Origin: Laguncularia racemosa
Lineage: Eukaryota > Streptophyta > Magnoliopsida > Myrtales > Combretaceae
Reading direction: 5' to 3'
DNA: 64,000 nt
Assembly (NCBI GenBank): GCA_037954665.1
Contig: JBBMOL010000193.1
Coordinates: 1,240,001 to 1,304,000, forward strand
Numbering within the stretch: position 1 is the first letter of the stretch; the number at the start of each line of letters is the position of its first letter. Positions 34,023 through 44,871 of the stretch are shown here, one piece after another. Both the position numbers and the translations under genes were made by a program. The notes under the pieces are model-generated. The model did no database searches. It saw nothing but the letters and a program-made list of their open reading frames with translations, and was not told the DNA's origin.

Positions 34023-35871
34023 TGCCGAATCTAATTTAAATTTTTTTATATTATCTCCCTAATTTGATTTGTATTAGATCATATGCTCATCTAATATAAA
34101 TCCCCGACTTGAACTAGGAATTTTCATTATTTATTTGGAGTCACCACTCAACTAGAGTTGGGAAAAATTACTGAATTAGAATTAATTGAGCGGATTGATT
34201 CTAATCAAAACACTAGTTGACGAAATATTTTTATTTTTTATTTTTAAAAAGGAAAGCTAGAGATTCTTGACTTAAGAGATGTCCTATTAAAACCCTAAAG
34301 TTACCGCCTTATCCTTCTGAACAATATATTTATTTTATGATATCTTTTTTTTTTTTAGCATGAAAGAAAACTTAAAAAAAATGATACTAATAATAATTTG
34401 AAAATATGTATTTTTTATTTTTTTTAGAGTTGTCCCATAAGATTGCCTACGTACCTACTATTTGAGATCAAACAGACCGTAGTTCACTTTTCATAAAATT
34501 TTAATGGATTGATTAATTTCAATTATGAAAACACATCAGGTTTACATTTATTATCATTTTAAATTTTTTAAGAAAATTCTAAACCTAAACTTTGTTTCTC
34601 AATTTTGAAAAACAAAACTAAAACTCCCTAGTTTTGAAAACATCAATTAAAATTTTATTTCATAAAAATCATTTTTCTAGGTGATAAAACATTATATATT
34701 TTTTTCAAGAAAAAAACACACTTTAAATTAAGAAAATTTTAAAAGACATACAAAAGAGAAATTCTAAACCTAATTTTATTAATAGCAAAAGAAAAGAAAT
34801 TCCTAAGACTTATGTCTTTTGTCATTTTTGTTATTTTTTATTATTTTTATTTATTTATTTTTATTATCAATTAAAAAATAATAATAATAATAATAATAAT
34901 AATGATGAAACCCACTAACCTAGATGCGGGTCAACACAGTTTCAGTTAGGTCAGATCGAGTTAGATCATAGCAACTAACAGCTCCCCGTAGGCGGCTTTT
35001 CGGCGAACAGCGACACGAGGTGAAGATTCTAGATGCCTCCTGGGTGCGGGTCGATGTGGAAATCAACCACATTTGGATAGTTCTCTACATTGACAGTGGC
35101 TAGGAACAATGGCCATAGGGGTTGCGGTAGGTGTTTTTTTTTTTTTCCTGATCTTCTCGTCTCTTTTTTTCTTACTCTCCGATTTCCTTCTCTCTTTTTT
35201 TTTCTTCCTTGACCTCTCGAAATTGACCTTTATTTATAGATGTCGAGGGCCAGACACAAATGAACACGAATATAAACTATGATAGGGATTTGTTTTTATC
35301 TTCAAAAAATGATGTAAATCCCTTATATTAAAGTTATTTTTAGGATTTATCCGATTTGTTTTTGTGATAAATCCAAAAAGATTCAAAAAAATTAGTTTAA
35401 GTTTGCCTTAATTTGCTCTGTTTTCTTCTCCCTTTCGTTTTGCGGTGGATGACTTGTTGGAGAAGATGATCACGTGTTGTGCGCGTGACTTGGATTAGCC
35501 TATCGCATGCTGCTACGTAGCAGCTCGAGGAAAAAGAAAGAAAAAATGGCATGAAGTGCCTTTGCGGATTCGAACACATGATCGACACCTTCCTTCACAC
35601 GTTCCAAGCGAGCATGTGGACCAGCTGAGCTGGCCAATTTCTCAGTTTATTATTGCACACAAATTATACATTAACCTAATATTTTTGCTATTTTTTTCTT
35701 ATTTTGAGATTTATAAATTTAATTTAGAAACCTAAATGTATTTTATTATTATTGCTATCCTTATTATTATTATTTTCTATTATTTTCTTCTTCTAATTAT
35801 TTTTATTTATTATTATATTTTTTATTTTTATATATATTATTAAAAAATGAGAGCAAAAATGGGATGTTTAT
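34023..35871 (-). mobile_element. LTR of a Ty3/gypsy Tat/Ogre-like element
   Basis: The left edge TGCCGAATCT lies exactly where the spacer homology stops. The right edge is next to a minus-strand purine tract AAAGAGGAGCAA, with the LTR then starting TTATAAACATCCCATTTTTG (a decayed TG start). The LTR has blocks TTTGGAGTCACCACTCAA and TTGCCTACGTACCTAC that I associate with Tat-type LTRs, plus an AAT tract (34877-34903) and pyrimidine runs. The gypsy pol end lies to the right on the minus strand, as expected for a 3' LTR. Both boundaries are inferred from one copy only. Confidence 0.55.
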
Positions 35872-36956
35872 AATTGCTCCTCTTTGTAGTAAAGTTTGGA
35901 AAAACTTGGCTACAAAAACCATAAAACACCATTTTTGTCTAGGACATAAAAAACTATTTAGTTGACCATCTGGATCTAAATCTAGGGAACAAATTGAGTG
36001 AAGAAAATGGTCTATGAGCTAGTAATCCTAGGTTGTAAAAGGAAGACGGTTGCTTTATATAGAAAGCTGATTTAGAAAAGTGCTCTCATAAACTGACCAA
36101 TCTATAGTAGGAAGCGTCTTACTAGACTAGCGACTTTAAAAGAGGAAATTATCTGGAAAAGTGTTTTTATAAGTTGACTAATTAATGACAGGAAGCGTCT
36201 CACCCAACTCATAACTAAAAAAATTCTCTTATAAGCTGACTAGTTGATAATAAGCAACGTCTCATTAGACTTGGGACCCTAAGAGAGAATATCTAGGAAA
36301 GTGCCTTATTGTGAGCTAACTAACCAATAGTGGGAAGTATCCTTTTGGAAAATATATTAGGAGGCGTCTCAGTAGATTGGCATCCTTAAGAAGTAATTGT
36401 AAAAGTGCTCGTATAAGCTGACCATTTGATAATGGGAAGCGTCTTCTTAGCAAACTTAAATAGAAATGTGACTCATCATTAGGAGTCTGAATAAATGATG
36501 AATGATTACTTAATTTTTAGATGCTTACCCAATTATCGTAGATAACAACCAAACAACCAAACCCTCATAATAATCTAATCCTTCTCCACTTATCTTTGCC
36601 TTAACTAGAGTAGCAAATCTTGATGCATTTCTTCTTGCGAGTTTAGCTCTTATGATTTTGGTAGTATCCTGGGAACATACCAAACCTACTATTCGAGAAA
36701 GGTGGGATCATAAAAAAAAAAAAAGTCATTGAGTTTTATCATTCCATCATTGTTCATTATTTATTATTTCCCTGTATGTGCGATGAGGCGATGGGTGATA
36801 TAGGAAAATGACATAAGAGTTTATTTGATAGTGACTAGTCAGGGTAATTAACTGTTCGAGGACACCCACTTTACTTGTAGAGAAATGAAAATCAAACCAT
36901 GAAGTTGTAATGATTGTTGGCATTTATGAACTTTGCCAAAATTTTGTTATTCTTAC
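35872..36956 (-). other. 3' untranslated region of the gypsy element
   Basis: About 1.1 kb between the pol stop (36957) and the LTR. It holds the tandem-repeat array at 36075-36460. Hypervariable tandem repeats in this position are known in Tat/Ogre elements and can seed satellites. Confidence 0.6.
36075..36460. repeat. ~75-110-bp imperfect tandem repeat in the gypsy 3' UTR
   Basis: About five units each with AAAGTGCT or AAAGTGTT, then ATAAGCTGAC or similar, then GGGAAGCGTCTC or a variant, then (AC)TAGACT and ACCCT/ACTTT. Units begin near 36076, 36157, 36225, 36295 and 36402. Divergence among them is considerable. Confidence 0.75.
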
Positions 36957-37155
36957 TTAGGGATAATACATCTTCACCGCATCCGCATTTATAGGGTCCC
37001 TCAACTTTGGACCGTCTATTTGGGCTAATATTAAGACTCCTCCTAATAACGTCTTTTTTACAACATACAGATCCTCATAGTTTAGAGTGAACTTGCTTCT
37101 TGAATCTTGTACATTTGAGAAAACCTTTTTTAATACCAAGTCACCTTCCTTAAAA
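36957..37155 (-). pseudogene. Ty3/gypsy polyprotein C-terminus
   Basis: Minus strand reads FKEGDLVLKKVFSNVQDSRS, KFTLNYEDLYVVKK, GGVLILAQIDG, INADAVKMYY and a stop. The GDLVLKK, NYEGPYVVKK-like and NADAVKxYY blocks are the usual end of plant Ty3/gypsy (Tat/Athila-type) pol after integrase. Residues are well kept, but the frame is cut on the upstream side at about 37150 by the Sirevirus LTR, so integrase, RT and the rest are missing. Confidence 0.83.
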
Positions 37156-38102
37156 TGAAAATAAATAAAAGATAGAATAGTTTTTTAGTTAGTCTTTGAG
37201 TTCTAGAGATGTTCTTTCAATAGCCAAATATCGTTCTTTCTCTATCTCAAATTTTTGAATTGATGTTGTATTTATGATCTTCTAATGACCAATGGCTACT
37301 TAACCGATTTAGATTAAACTAATAAGATCATCTTGATATTTTAAACTTCAAGTTAAATATCCTGTTACACAAAATCCTCCATTTGAACATTAGAAATCAA
37401 ATTTAAATTTAATTATGATCTCTTCAAAATTCTTTAATAATGGGGTGTAAATAAAGTTGAATTATTGTAGATAAAAGTCCAAGTTCATTCCTGTATTATG
37501 ATATACACTATTTGCAAAAACTTTGTTGAGTTCAAATTTACTTTGGATAATCTTCAACCCCTCGCTGATTTTGTGGAGTAGTTAGCAACTTGCTTTCTCA
37601 TCTACTATTTCAAATTTGAATTCCAGACACATGTTTATTCCATGATATCTAATATAATCCTTTTAATCCAACTTCAAAACAAACCTTTAGATGTAATTGT
37701 GAACATGATCATGTCTAGAATAGATCTTTTTATTTCGAGAATCAATCATTAAGATCCTTATGGATATTTGTCCTACTTTAGTAGAACGCATTGAACATAT
37801 GTATAGATTAATAATTAGATAATTATTTAATTTAAAATATGTATAAATACCGTTTTGTTCATTCATCTTCGTAGCAATTACACCTTCTGATTTATCTTCT
37901 GAGTTCTTATTATTCCTTAACAGTAGCTCCTTTTGACTTAACCTTTGAGTTGTTAAGAACCACTTAATTTAACTTTATTTATCCATTGATCTTCTAACTT
38001 TTAGTCAAATTATAAATATGATTATCTTTTGTATACTCAGTAAACTCAATTAGAATCATTTTAGTCATTTTGTTATCATCAAAACACTTTGAAATCCTAA
38101 CA
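37151..38102 (-). repeat. Sirevirus 3' LTR, partial
   Basis: Begins on the minus strand TGTTAGGATTTCAAAG, then TGTTTTGATGATAAC, directly after AAAAAGGGAGAGAA. It shares blocks with the solo LTR at 4768-6272, such as ACTAAAGTAGGA, ATATCCAT and ATTAAAAGGATTATAT. It stops at 37151 without a CA end. The part 37151-37469 is repeated at 33587-33905. Confidence 0.8.
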
Positions 38103-38799
38103 TTCTCTCCCTTTTTAGTGATAACAAACCCATTCTCAAAAAAAAAAATTAATCTAATTTCTACATATTAGTTCCATAAAATAAATATCACAACATTTAA
38201 ACATTTAAATCTAATTTTTGCGGATTAGTTCCATAAAAAAATATTATAGCATTTAACATTCACATAATATATTTCATGTATTTCCTATTTATAGTCCACA
38301 AGCATATTAGCATTCATAGTATACTATATATATATATTTCTCATATACTCCACCTTTTTGTTATCATCATGCAACAATGCTTCCCCCTTAACAAAAGTTC
38401 ATTGCATTTAATAAAAAAATAGAAACAATGTCACAAAATAAAAATGACAAGAAATTGTAACAAAGTCTTCATAACAAAACTTAAAAGTAAAGGAATTCCT
38501 AATTTTTAACAGAAAATAACTATGTAATGTTAATAGAAAAAAAAAAAACTATTTTTTCCTTGCACTTCTTTTTATGTCTTTTATGAGATTTGAAAGAAAG
38601 TGTCGATGTTTTATTCTTTAAATCTTCTTAAGCAAGTTGGAAAGGAATGATTTGTCCTTCAATTAGGTTTGTGTTAGTTTGAATTCCTCATTCTATAGCA
38701 TCTCTAGGTTTAGATGATTGAGGTAGAGGTTGTTGTTTAGCTATTTCAAGATCCATGAGAGACTAAGGTTGATTAGTAACTGGAGATTTGGCTACTTCA

Positions 38800-40495
38800 T
38801 TTTTAGGTTGGAGTGAAGAAGGATTAGGTTTTGAATGAGGATTTTTTTAGGAGAAAGAATGGATTAAGATTGTGTTTAGAAACCTCTATCAGACAAATTA
38901 AAGAACCTTTCAAGTTTCATTGACACAATAAGTGAAATGTCTTCTAATTTATCCATTAGAATTGAGTTTTGGTTTTTTTTTTTTTAAAGGTTTCCAATTT
39001 TTCATCTATCATCTTTTCAAGTTTAGATTTACATTCGCCTTAAACATCCTAAGATCAAAACTAGTTGAAACTCCATCTATTCCTTTATTCTTCAACACAA
39101 TATCTTCTAAGTCATCCTCTAAGTTAGAATTAGATTCAATCCTAGCTTTATCTCCTTCTCTTATCTAAAAATTCCCTCTAGTCATAGGTTGTAATCTGTT
39201 TCTTTTTCTTATCTTTTCCAAGTTTGTTGGTTCTTTCCCTTTTCTTTTCTCTGTATCTTATTCAATTTCATTTGCATTATCTTTATTCTTCCCCTCAATT
39301 TGTGCACTCAAGTCCTCCAACTTCAATTTTCTCCTTTTGTGTTGGGGATGCACATAATGTGCATTATCATTAGCATACCACAACTTTATTTTTAACAAGA
39401 ATACTCATGTGCTTAAAAAAATTTCTCTTATTTTCTTGATTAATTGTGGTGCTTTAGAAACATTTGGTAATCTAATTTTTTTGAATTCAAAAAGCTTCAT
39501 AGGCACATTGTCATAAGGTATATTCCCTTTATTTCTCCACAAATGCTTGATCATTTGAGCAGCAATGTCAACCTTCATTCTCTTTTGCATTGCTAAACAT
39601 CTTCCCTAATCATTGTAGTTGCACTACCTTTTGTAAAATACAACTTATTACTACCTTATGTAAGATTCCTACAATTAATTCAAAATCAAGAATGAACACA
39701 CCTTGTTCTTTTGACACCTTAATTTAATTATTAAGCTATGTAAATATTTTATCCTTACTCATTTTTATTAGTTTAGGATCATCATTCACATCAACCATTC
39801 TAAAGTAATCAATTATATCTTTTTTCGTGATCCGGATCTCCCTTCCTAAAACTTTTGAATTCTACATTTTTCTATTAGACACATCCATATTCTTATAAAG
39901 TTCAACAACTAATTCTCCAAAAATAGGAACTTTCAAATCAAAGATCTTCTTATAACCTATATGATCTAAAAATCCATCCTAGTATAGACTATTCTTCTTA
40001 AAATAAGAAAAACCAAAATATGAGAATTCAATAATGTCTACCTTCAAAGGTTGATCTTTTAAAGAAGCACCAAGTCTCTTTTCTCAAGGCCCAAGATTCA
40101 CTTTCATCGGAGAAACTACTCTTTTTGTTTGAAGGATGATTCTTTTGCATTGTTTACCAACTCCCCTTCATCTAATTTCAATTCTTTGGTTTCATCATTT
40201 TCATGTGTACTATCCTTTTGAGAACCTTCAACACTTTCAAATTGTTTTCCTTTTTTGCTTGAAGATTTACTAACTTCTTTATGATTTTCACTAACATTCT
40301 CTTTTCTAGTAGGTTTCTCAATTGACATGTTTTGATTTTCTTCGTCTATCTTCTCGATGTGAGGGTTTTCATCTTGAATGGGTTCACTAACAATGTTTCT
40401 AGAGTTAGTTTTTTCATCTACGAGATTAATATATTTAGAAGAATTTTTTTTTTAATTTTTTTATTTTGAATCCTTGATGATTTTCTTGGAGCCAT
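38800..40495 (-). pseudogene. Sirevirus extra ORF (env-like region), degenerate
   Basis: On the minus strand, 270 bases after the RNase H end, an ATG at 40493-40495 starts MAPRKSSRIQNKKIKKK and soon loses frame in an A run. Frame 40116-40328 is rich in Lys, Ser and Glu; frame 39405-39590 reads MKVDIAAQMIKHLWRNKGNI and LFEFKKIRLPNVSKAP. A charged low-complexity N-terminus and a more structured later part, placed between pol and the 3' LTR, match the env-like ORF of Sireviruses. There is no evidence of a membrane-fusion protein, and I make no functional claim. Confidence 0.5.
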
Positions 40496-40764
40496 GGTGA
40501 TTGTCGATAGAGAAAGAGTGGTAAGAGATGATGACAAAAAATGTGTTTTAGAATTATAAAATAATGGAGAACGAGAGAGAAAAGTAGAGAGAGAGAAACT
40601 TTTATTAAATTGAAATTACGGATAAGTATGATGAGAGAGAAAAATATGGCTTGATAAGACAAATATTAGATATGTGTTTCATCATTATTTTTATTATTTA
40701 GCATATTTTATGTGCACGTTTTTTTTCCTTATGCATATTAAAAAAAATAATTCATCATCACAAA

Positions 40765-41487
40765 TATCTAACAAAAAGGATAAAAAATGCCAATCTTATT
40801 TCTAATGAATTTAAATTCTAATTTACCTAAAGACTTGGTAAAAATATCAATCAATTGATTTTTGGATGATATATATTCTATACTTATTTCTCCACTATTT
40901 ACATGATCCCTAATGAAATGATGCTTAACTTCTATATGCTTAGATTTAGAATGATGCATTGGATTTTTTTGTTAAATTAATTGCATTAGTATTGTCACAT
41001 TTTATTGGTACATTTTATAAACCAAACCATAATCCACTAGTTGTTGCCTAATCCATAATATCTATGCACAACAATTTCCTATAGAAACATATTCAACTTC
41101 AATAGTAGATAGGGCAATTGATTTTTGTTTCTTGAAAGATGAAGAAACTAACTTGTCCCTTAGAAATTGATAGGTACTAGAAGTACTTTTCTTGTTAATT
41201 TTGCACCATGCATAATTTGCATCAGAGTATCTAATCAAATAAAAAATTTGATTTCTTGGGTACCAAATGCCTCACTTAGTAGTACGTGCAATGTATTTAA
41301 AAATTGTTTACACAGTTGCTAAATGTGTTTCAGTAGGATTGTTTTGAAAACAAGCACATAAACAAATACTGAACAAAATGTTAGGACAAAAAGCAATTAA
41401 ATATAATAAACTTTTGTAAAGTTTGTCATTTATCTTTTTACCTTTCGAATAAGTATTTAACCTAGTTGAAGTTGAAATAGAAGTTAC
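40765..41487 (-). pseudogene. Sirevirus RT C-terminus and RNase H
   Basis: Minus strand: ISTSTRLNTYSKGKKINDKL, then YLIAFCPNILFSICLCACFQ, NNPTETHLATV (end of RT), then RNase H pieces YAWCKINKKSTSSTYQF, KKQKSIALSTIEVEYVSIG, and finally SKHIEVKHHFIRDHVNSGEI and QLIDIFTKSLGKLEF (40768-40959). Several stops. The upstream end at about 41487 lies inside small gene C. Confidence 0.82.
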
Positions 41488-41644
41488 AGTCAGTAATAAA
41501 GTCAAGTGTAAAGAGGAAGTAATAGTGTCAAGACGAGCCGATGATGGAGGTAAATCAACTTCAAAGAAAAACCCTAGCAAGGGGAAGTCTCCTCCTATTC
41601 CTGTGTCTTATTTTCTGGTAGGATTGAGACCTTCTCTTCTTTGA
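41488..41644 (+). pseudogene. small plant protein, copy C, 5' half lost
   Basis: From CAGTCAGTAATAAAG to TGA at 41642-41644 this matches the last three quarters of copy A: KVKCKEEVIVSRRADDGGKS, TSKKNPSKGKSPPIPVSYFL and VGLRPSLL. The first 14 codons are replaced by a Sirevirus fragment. The Gln codon CAG, just inside the junction, is intact, whereas copy A has TAG. A 1-base deletion follows (TCAGT for TCAAGT). The C-terminal motif is slightly changed (YFLVGLR for YFPVGSR). With no start codon and no promoter this copy is dead. Confidence 0.8.
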
Positions 41645-44390
41645 TGATCTTTAATGAGGACGCACTGCTGAATCCTCCATGGACCTCAACAGAGTTGAAA
41701 AAAAGCCCTAGGGGAAAATATTTACTATTTGTTTGTTTGTTTGTTATTATGCCATGTTTTTGAACCGTTATCGGGATGAATTACTTGTAAATTCATAGGT
41801 CTTGTGTTAAAACGATTGTTTTAACATTTTCACGGTAAAAGATGATGTTATATATTTTAAAATAGGAAAATGCAAACAAGTGCATTAAGGTAACTTTTTA
41901 AGAATTTACATAAAATATATATATCACGGTAATATTTTTCTTCCATTACGTAATGACGCTACTCCCAAAGGTAGATTACGCTTCTCCTACTTCTACTTGG
42001 TAATTGCGATGAGCGGCAAGTAAAAGGAGCTAAAAATACACGAAATGAAATGGCTCAAAATGGAAATAAAACTTATGAAATCCACAGTAGTTCTTATTGA
42101 TATTGAACACAAATGTAAGGATTTTTGGATAAATAATAAAGGTAATAATACAATGGTTCATCTTGGGTAAATACTAGATTTAGAATTATATTCAATTTTA
42201 AGGGCTTTTATAACGTTTCTATGGTGTAATATTAAGATTTAAAGAAAAAAAAATCGTTCTTGAAGAACTTTACTTTATTTTTAAGGTTTGTTGAAAACAT
42301 ATGCTAGCCATTTGAAAGTTGTTGCTGTTGCATTCTTCTAACATTTGTTAGAAACTTAAAAAAAGAAAGAAAAAAAAGGGTAGATAGCTCATAATATTGA
42401 CCTCAATTTTTGTAAGGACCTTTTGCTATTAATGTATCACCCCAAAAAGGAGTACTTGACCTGGGAATGGCATAAAGAACTAAGTATCAAACTTATCAAA
42501 GTAATGTTACTCTCAAGGACCCCATTTGGGATTCCTAACTATTATGAGATTTTTTTTCTTTAAGAGACTCTCCAATTTATCTTTAATGTAAGTTCCTTAA
42601 CAATTTTGTAAATTTTGGGGGAAAATAACACTATTTTAGCTAATGAAAAATTAAAAAAGATATCCAAAAAATAAACTCCTTGCCTAGAGATTTGTGTGAA
42701 GGAATGACCATTGTACATGACCTAAATGTTGGGATGGTATTAAAATGAATTATTTGAAAAGAACTCTGTAATCTAAATTGACAAATAATTAATGAATTAA
42801 TCTACCACTATCATATTTTCTTTTTAATTTTTTTTTTAAACCTCTACCACTACCACTAGATCTTTTTAAGTCAGTTAGATGACGACTTATTTCAATAATT
42901 ACCCTTAAATGGTTCAAAGAATAACTAAAATCCTTTCCAAAATAATTAAAGTAAAACTTAGCCATTCAAAGTTAGTCGATCATTACATTTCTTCAGTTTA
43001 TTATAATACCACCCGTCATGGAGTTGGTTTCTATCATAGTAAATTTAGCATATAAGATGAAGTTAATTAGTTTCAAACAAATTTAGGAATCTCCCTTATT
43101 TTCCTAGCATCAACTGGAAATTTGACCAATATAACTTTGCCTGCGACCCTGCGTTTCTAACGTGGAAATGCAATTTCATTTGAAGATTCAAATTACGTAG
43201 GGTCCAAGGAAGACTTTCTCACCTTGCCAATTTAAAAAGCATGCTTATTCAAAGTGTTAAGTATCACTGGGTGACTCTTAACCTTCAAGGAACACGATGA
43301 CATTTCCATCAAAAATCATTCTCTTCAAGGATGGAGAGAATGAAAAGAAAAATGGATAAAATTATTAAAAAAAAAACTCTTTAAATAAAAAATAATGTCA
43401 AATTTTTAAATTTTTTTGATACTTTAATAAATTTAAAAATATTTATAATTAACTTTCCTTCAAATTTTTTCCTTTCCCTTCCTTTTTTTTTCTTTAATAA
43501 AAAAAAAATAAAATTTCCGCTCACTTTCAGTTTTTTCTAACGCTTTCCTTCAACTTTCTTTCAGTCCAAATATTTTCCTTCTTTTCAAACATAGTGCTAC
43601 AAAAGCGTGTCCAAGGCATCAACAATGACTACTTAACAGCATCACCGACGGAGTACCTTGGCCCCAATTTCAAGAGGGTAGGACCCATTTGGGTCCTTAT
43701 GCAATGGAGGGCTGTCGAGGAGGAACACGAATGGGTCCTCCGATAAGGTCCTAGTTTTTCCTTCTTCTTTTTTTTTTTTTTTTTTAAAATCAAATTCTGA
43801 CGATTCGTTAAAAAATAAATTCTATCTACTTTTTATATTGTCCAGGAAATTTTAAAGTCATTTTTATACTATATATCCTAACATCTATATCCAATAGAAC
43901 TATATATAATATATAAAAAAATAAACACCTTTTAAGAAACTTAGAATTAAATTATAAAGATTTTTAAAGGATAATAATTTTTAAAATATTGACTTAATAT
44001 CTAAAAATCTTAAATATGATCTTTAGTATTAAGGATAGTTTAAATGCATATTATGAGCATAGTCAGTAATAAGTAAAAATTTTATCTTTTTATTGAAAGA
44101 TATAATAGTAAAATAAAATCATAAAAGTATGCTTTTTTAGGTTTTGGAGATCTAAACAATGAGTTGGTAAAAAAGAAGAAGAAAAGGTTGACATACATTC
44201 AGTAAGTAAATATAGGATAAAATATTTAAAAATTTGCCCTAATTTTAGAGAGATATCGACGAAGCTGATGACGTATCCAAACGACTTCCCATTTCCTGGA
44301 AACTGAATACCCCTATTCATTTAGCTTATGCTTCCACCATCAATTGCCACTTGAGATATAGGTTTTGTTCCTCACAAAATCCCCAAAAAC
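41645..44390 (+). repeat. spacer between C and D, duplicate of the A-B spacer, with two unmatched blocks
   Basis: 41645-43320 follows 22949-23093 plus 30111-31800 in order; 43605-43650 matches GTCTCCAAGGCAT-type sequence near 31917-31955; 44270-44390 matches 31965-32110 (TTCCTGGAAACTGAATACCCC, TTTAGCTTATGCTTCCACCA). Two blocks have no counterpart: about 43321-43604 and 43650-44270. Each might be a small insertion, but I see no clean inverted repeats. Confidence 0.78.
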
Positions 44391-44496
44391 ATGGCTTCCT
44401 TCCCGAACTTAGTTAAATTTGCAGATTCCTTCTCCCGCCAATCAAGTAAGCTTACATGTGAAAAGCAACTTCCAAAGAGCAATTCAGACATAAAAG
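44391..44496 (+). pseudogene. small plant protein, copy D, 5' part
   Basis: ATG at 44391; the N-terminus MASFPNLVKFADSFSRQSSK is close to copy B but lacks its cysteines. The frame then runs into the copia element inserted at 44497, so translation would end in LTR sequence (TGTGGTCC...). The rest of the gene is at 50833-50952. Confidence 0.82.
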
Positions 44497-44856
44497 TGTT
44501 GGAATGTTGGAAGTGTGGTCCTATTTTTAAGGAACCACAAACTACAATTTCCATTCCCATGATCCCACTATCCACTTAATCCTTATTAACCATATTATCC
44601 ACTAACCCATTAGCGTGATTTTAAGAAACTTTGATGGAAAGTTTCTCTATAAATAGCTATTGGATTCAAGGTCCCAAAGCATGGAAAATTCAATAAAAAA
44701 CACATTACCATCTTGTGAGTTTTTGAATGCTCTGAAGATCTTGGAGGTTCCGGGACTTGACGGTTTTGTTCCTCTCCGTATTCAGCAATGGCAAGAGGTT
44801 AGTGATTTCCCTATTTCTGCTGCATTTTCTATGTTTGTATTTAGTTGCGGCTTACA
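44497..44856 (+). repeat. 5' LTR
   Basis: Short 360-bp LTR with a TATAAATA box at 44649-44656 and a CTATTGGATTCAAGGTCCC block downstream of it. Frame 44660-44875 lies wholly inside the LTR and primer site and is not a gene. Confidence 0.93.
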
Positions 44857-44858
44857 TT

Positions 44859-44871
44859 TGGTATCAGAGCC
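44859..44871 (+). other. tRNA-iMet primer binding site
   Basis: TGGTATCAGAGCC two bases after the 5' LTR. Confidence 0.95.

Larger units (their letters stand above)
37151..41487 (-). mobile_element. Sirevirus-type copia remnant, truncated at both ends
   Basis: Minus-strand order: RT end and RNase H (40765-41487), an extra ORF region (about 38800-40495), polypurine tract (38103-38117) and the start of the 3' LTR (37151-38102). Everything upstream of the RT end is missing and the junction is with the coding sequence of small gene C. The LTR is also cut, next to a gypsy pol fragment. Sireviruses are the plant copia lineage in which an additional ORF often lies between pol and the 3' LTR, which fits. 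Confidence 0.8.

Noticed and set aside
38800..40495. True envelope gene in the Sirevirus remnant
   Set aside because: No signal peptide, furin-like site or membrane anchor is visible; only position supports the env-like label.
43321..44270. Two blocks missing from the A-B spacer, suspected miniature transposons
   Set aside because: No clean inverted ends or target duplications could be found, so they are recorded only as indels.
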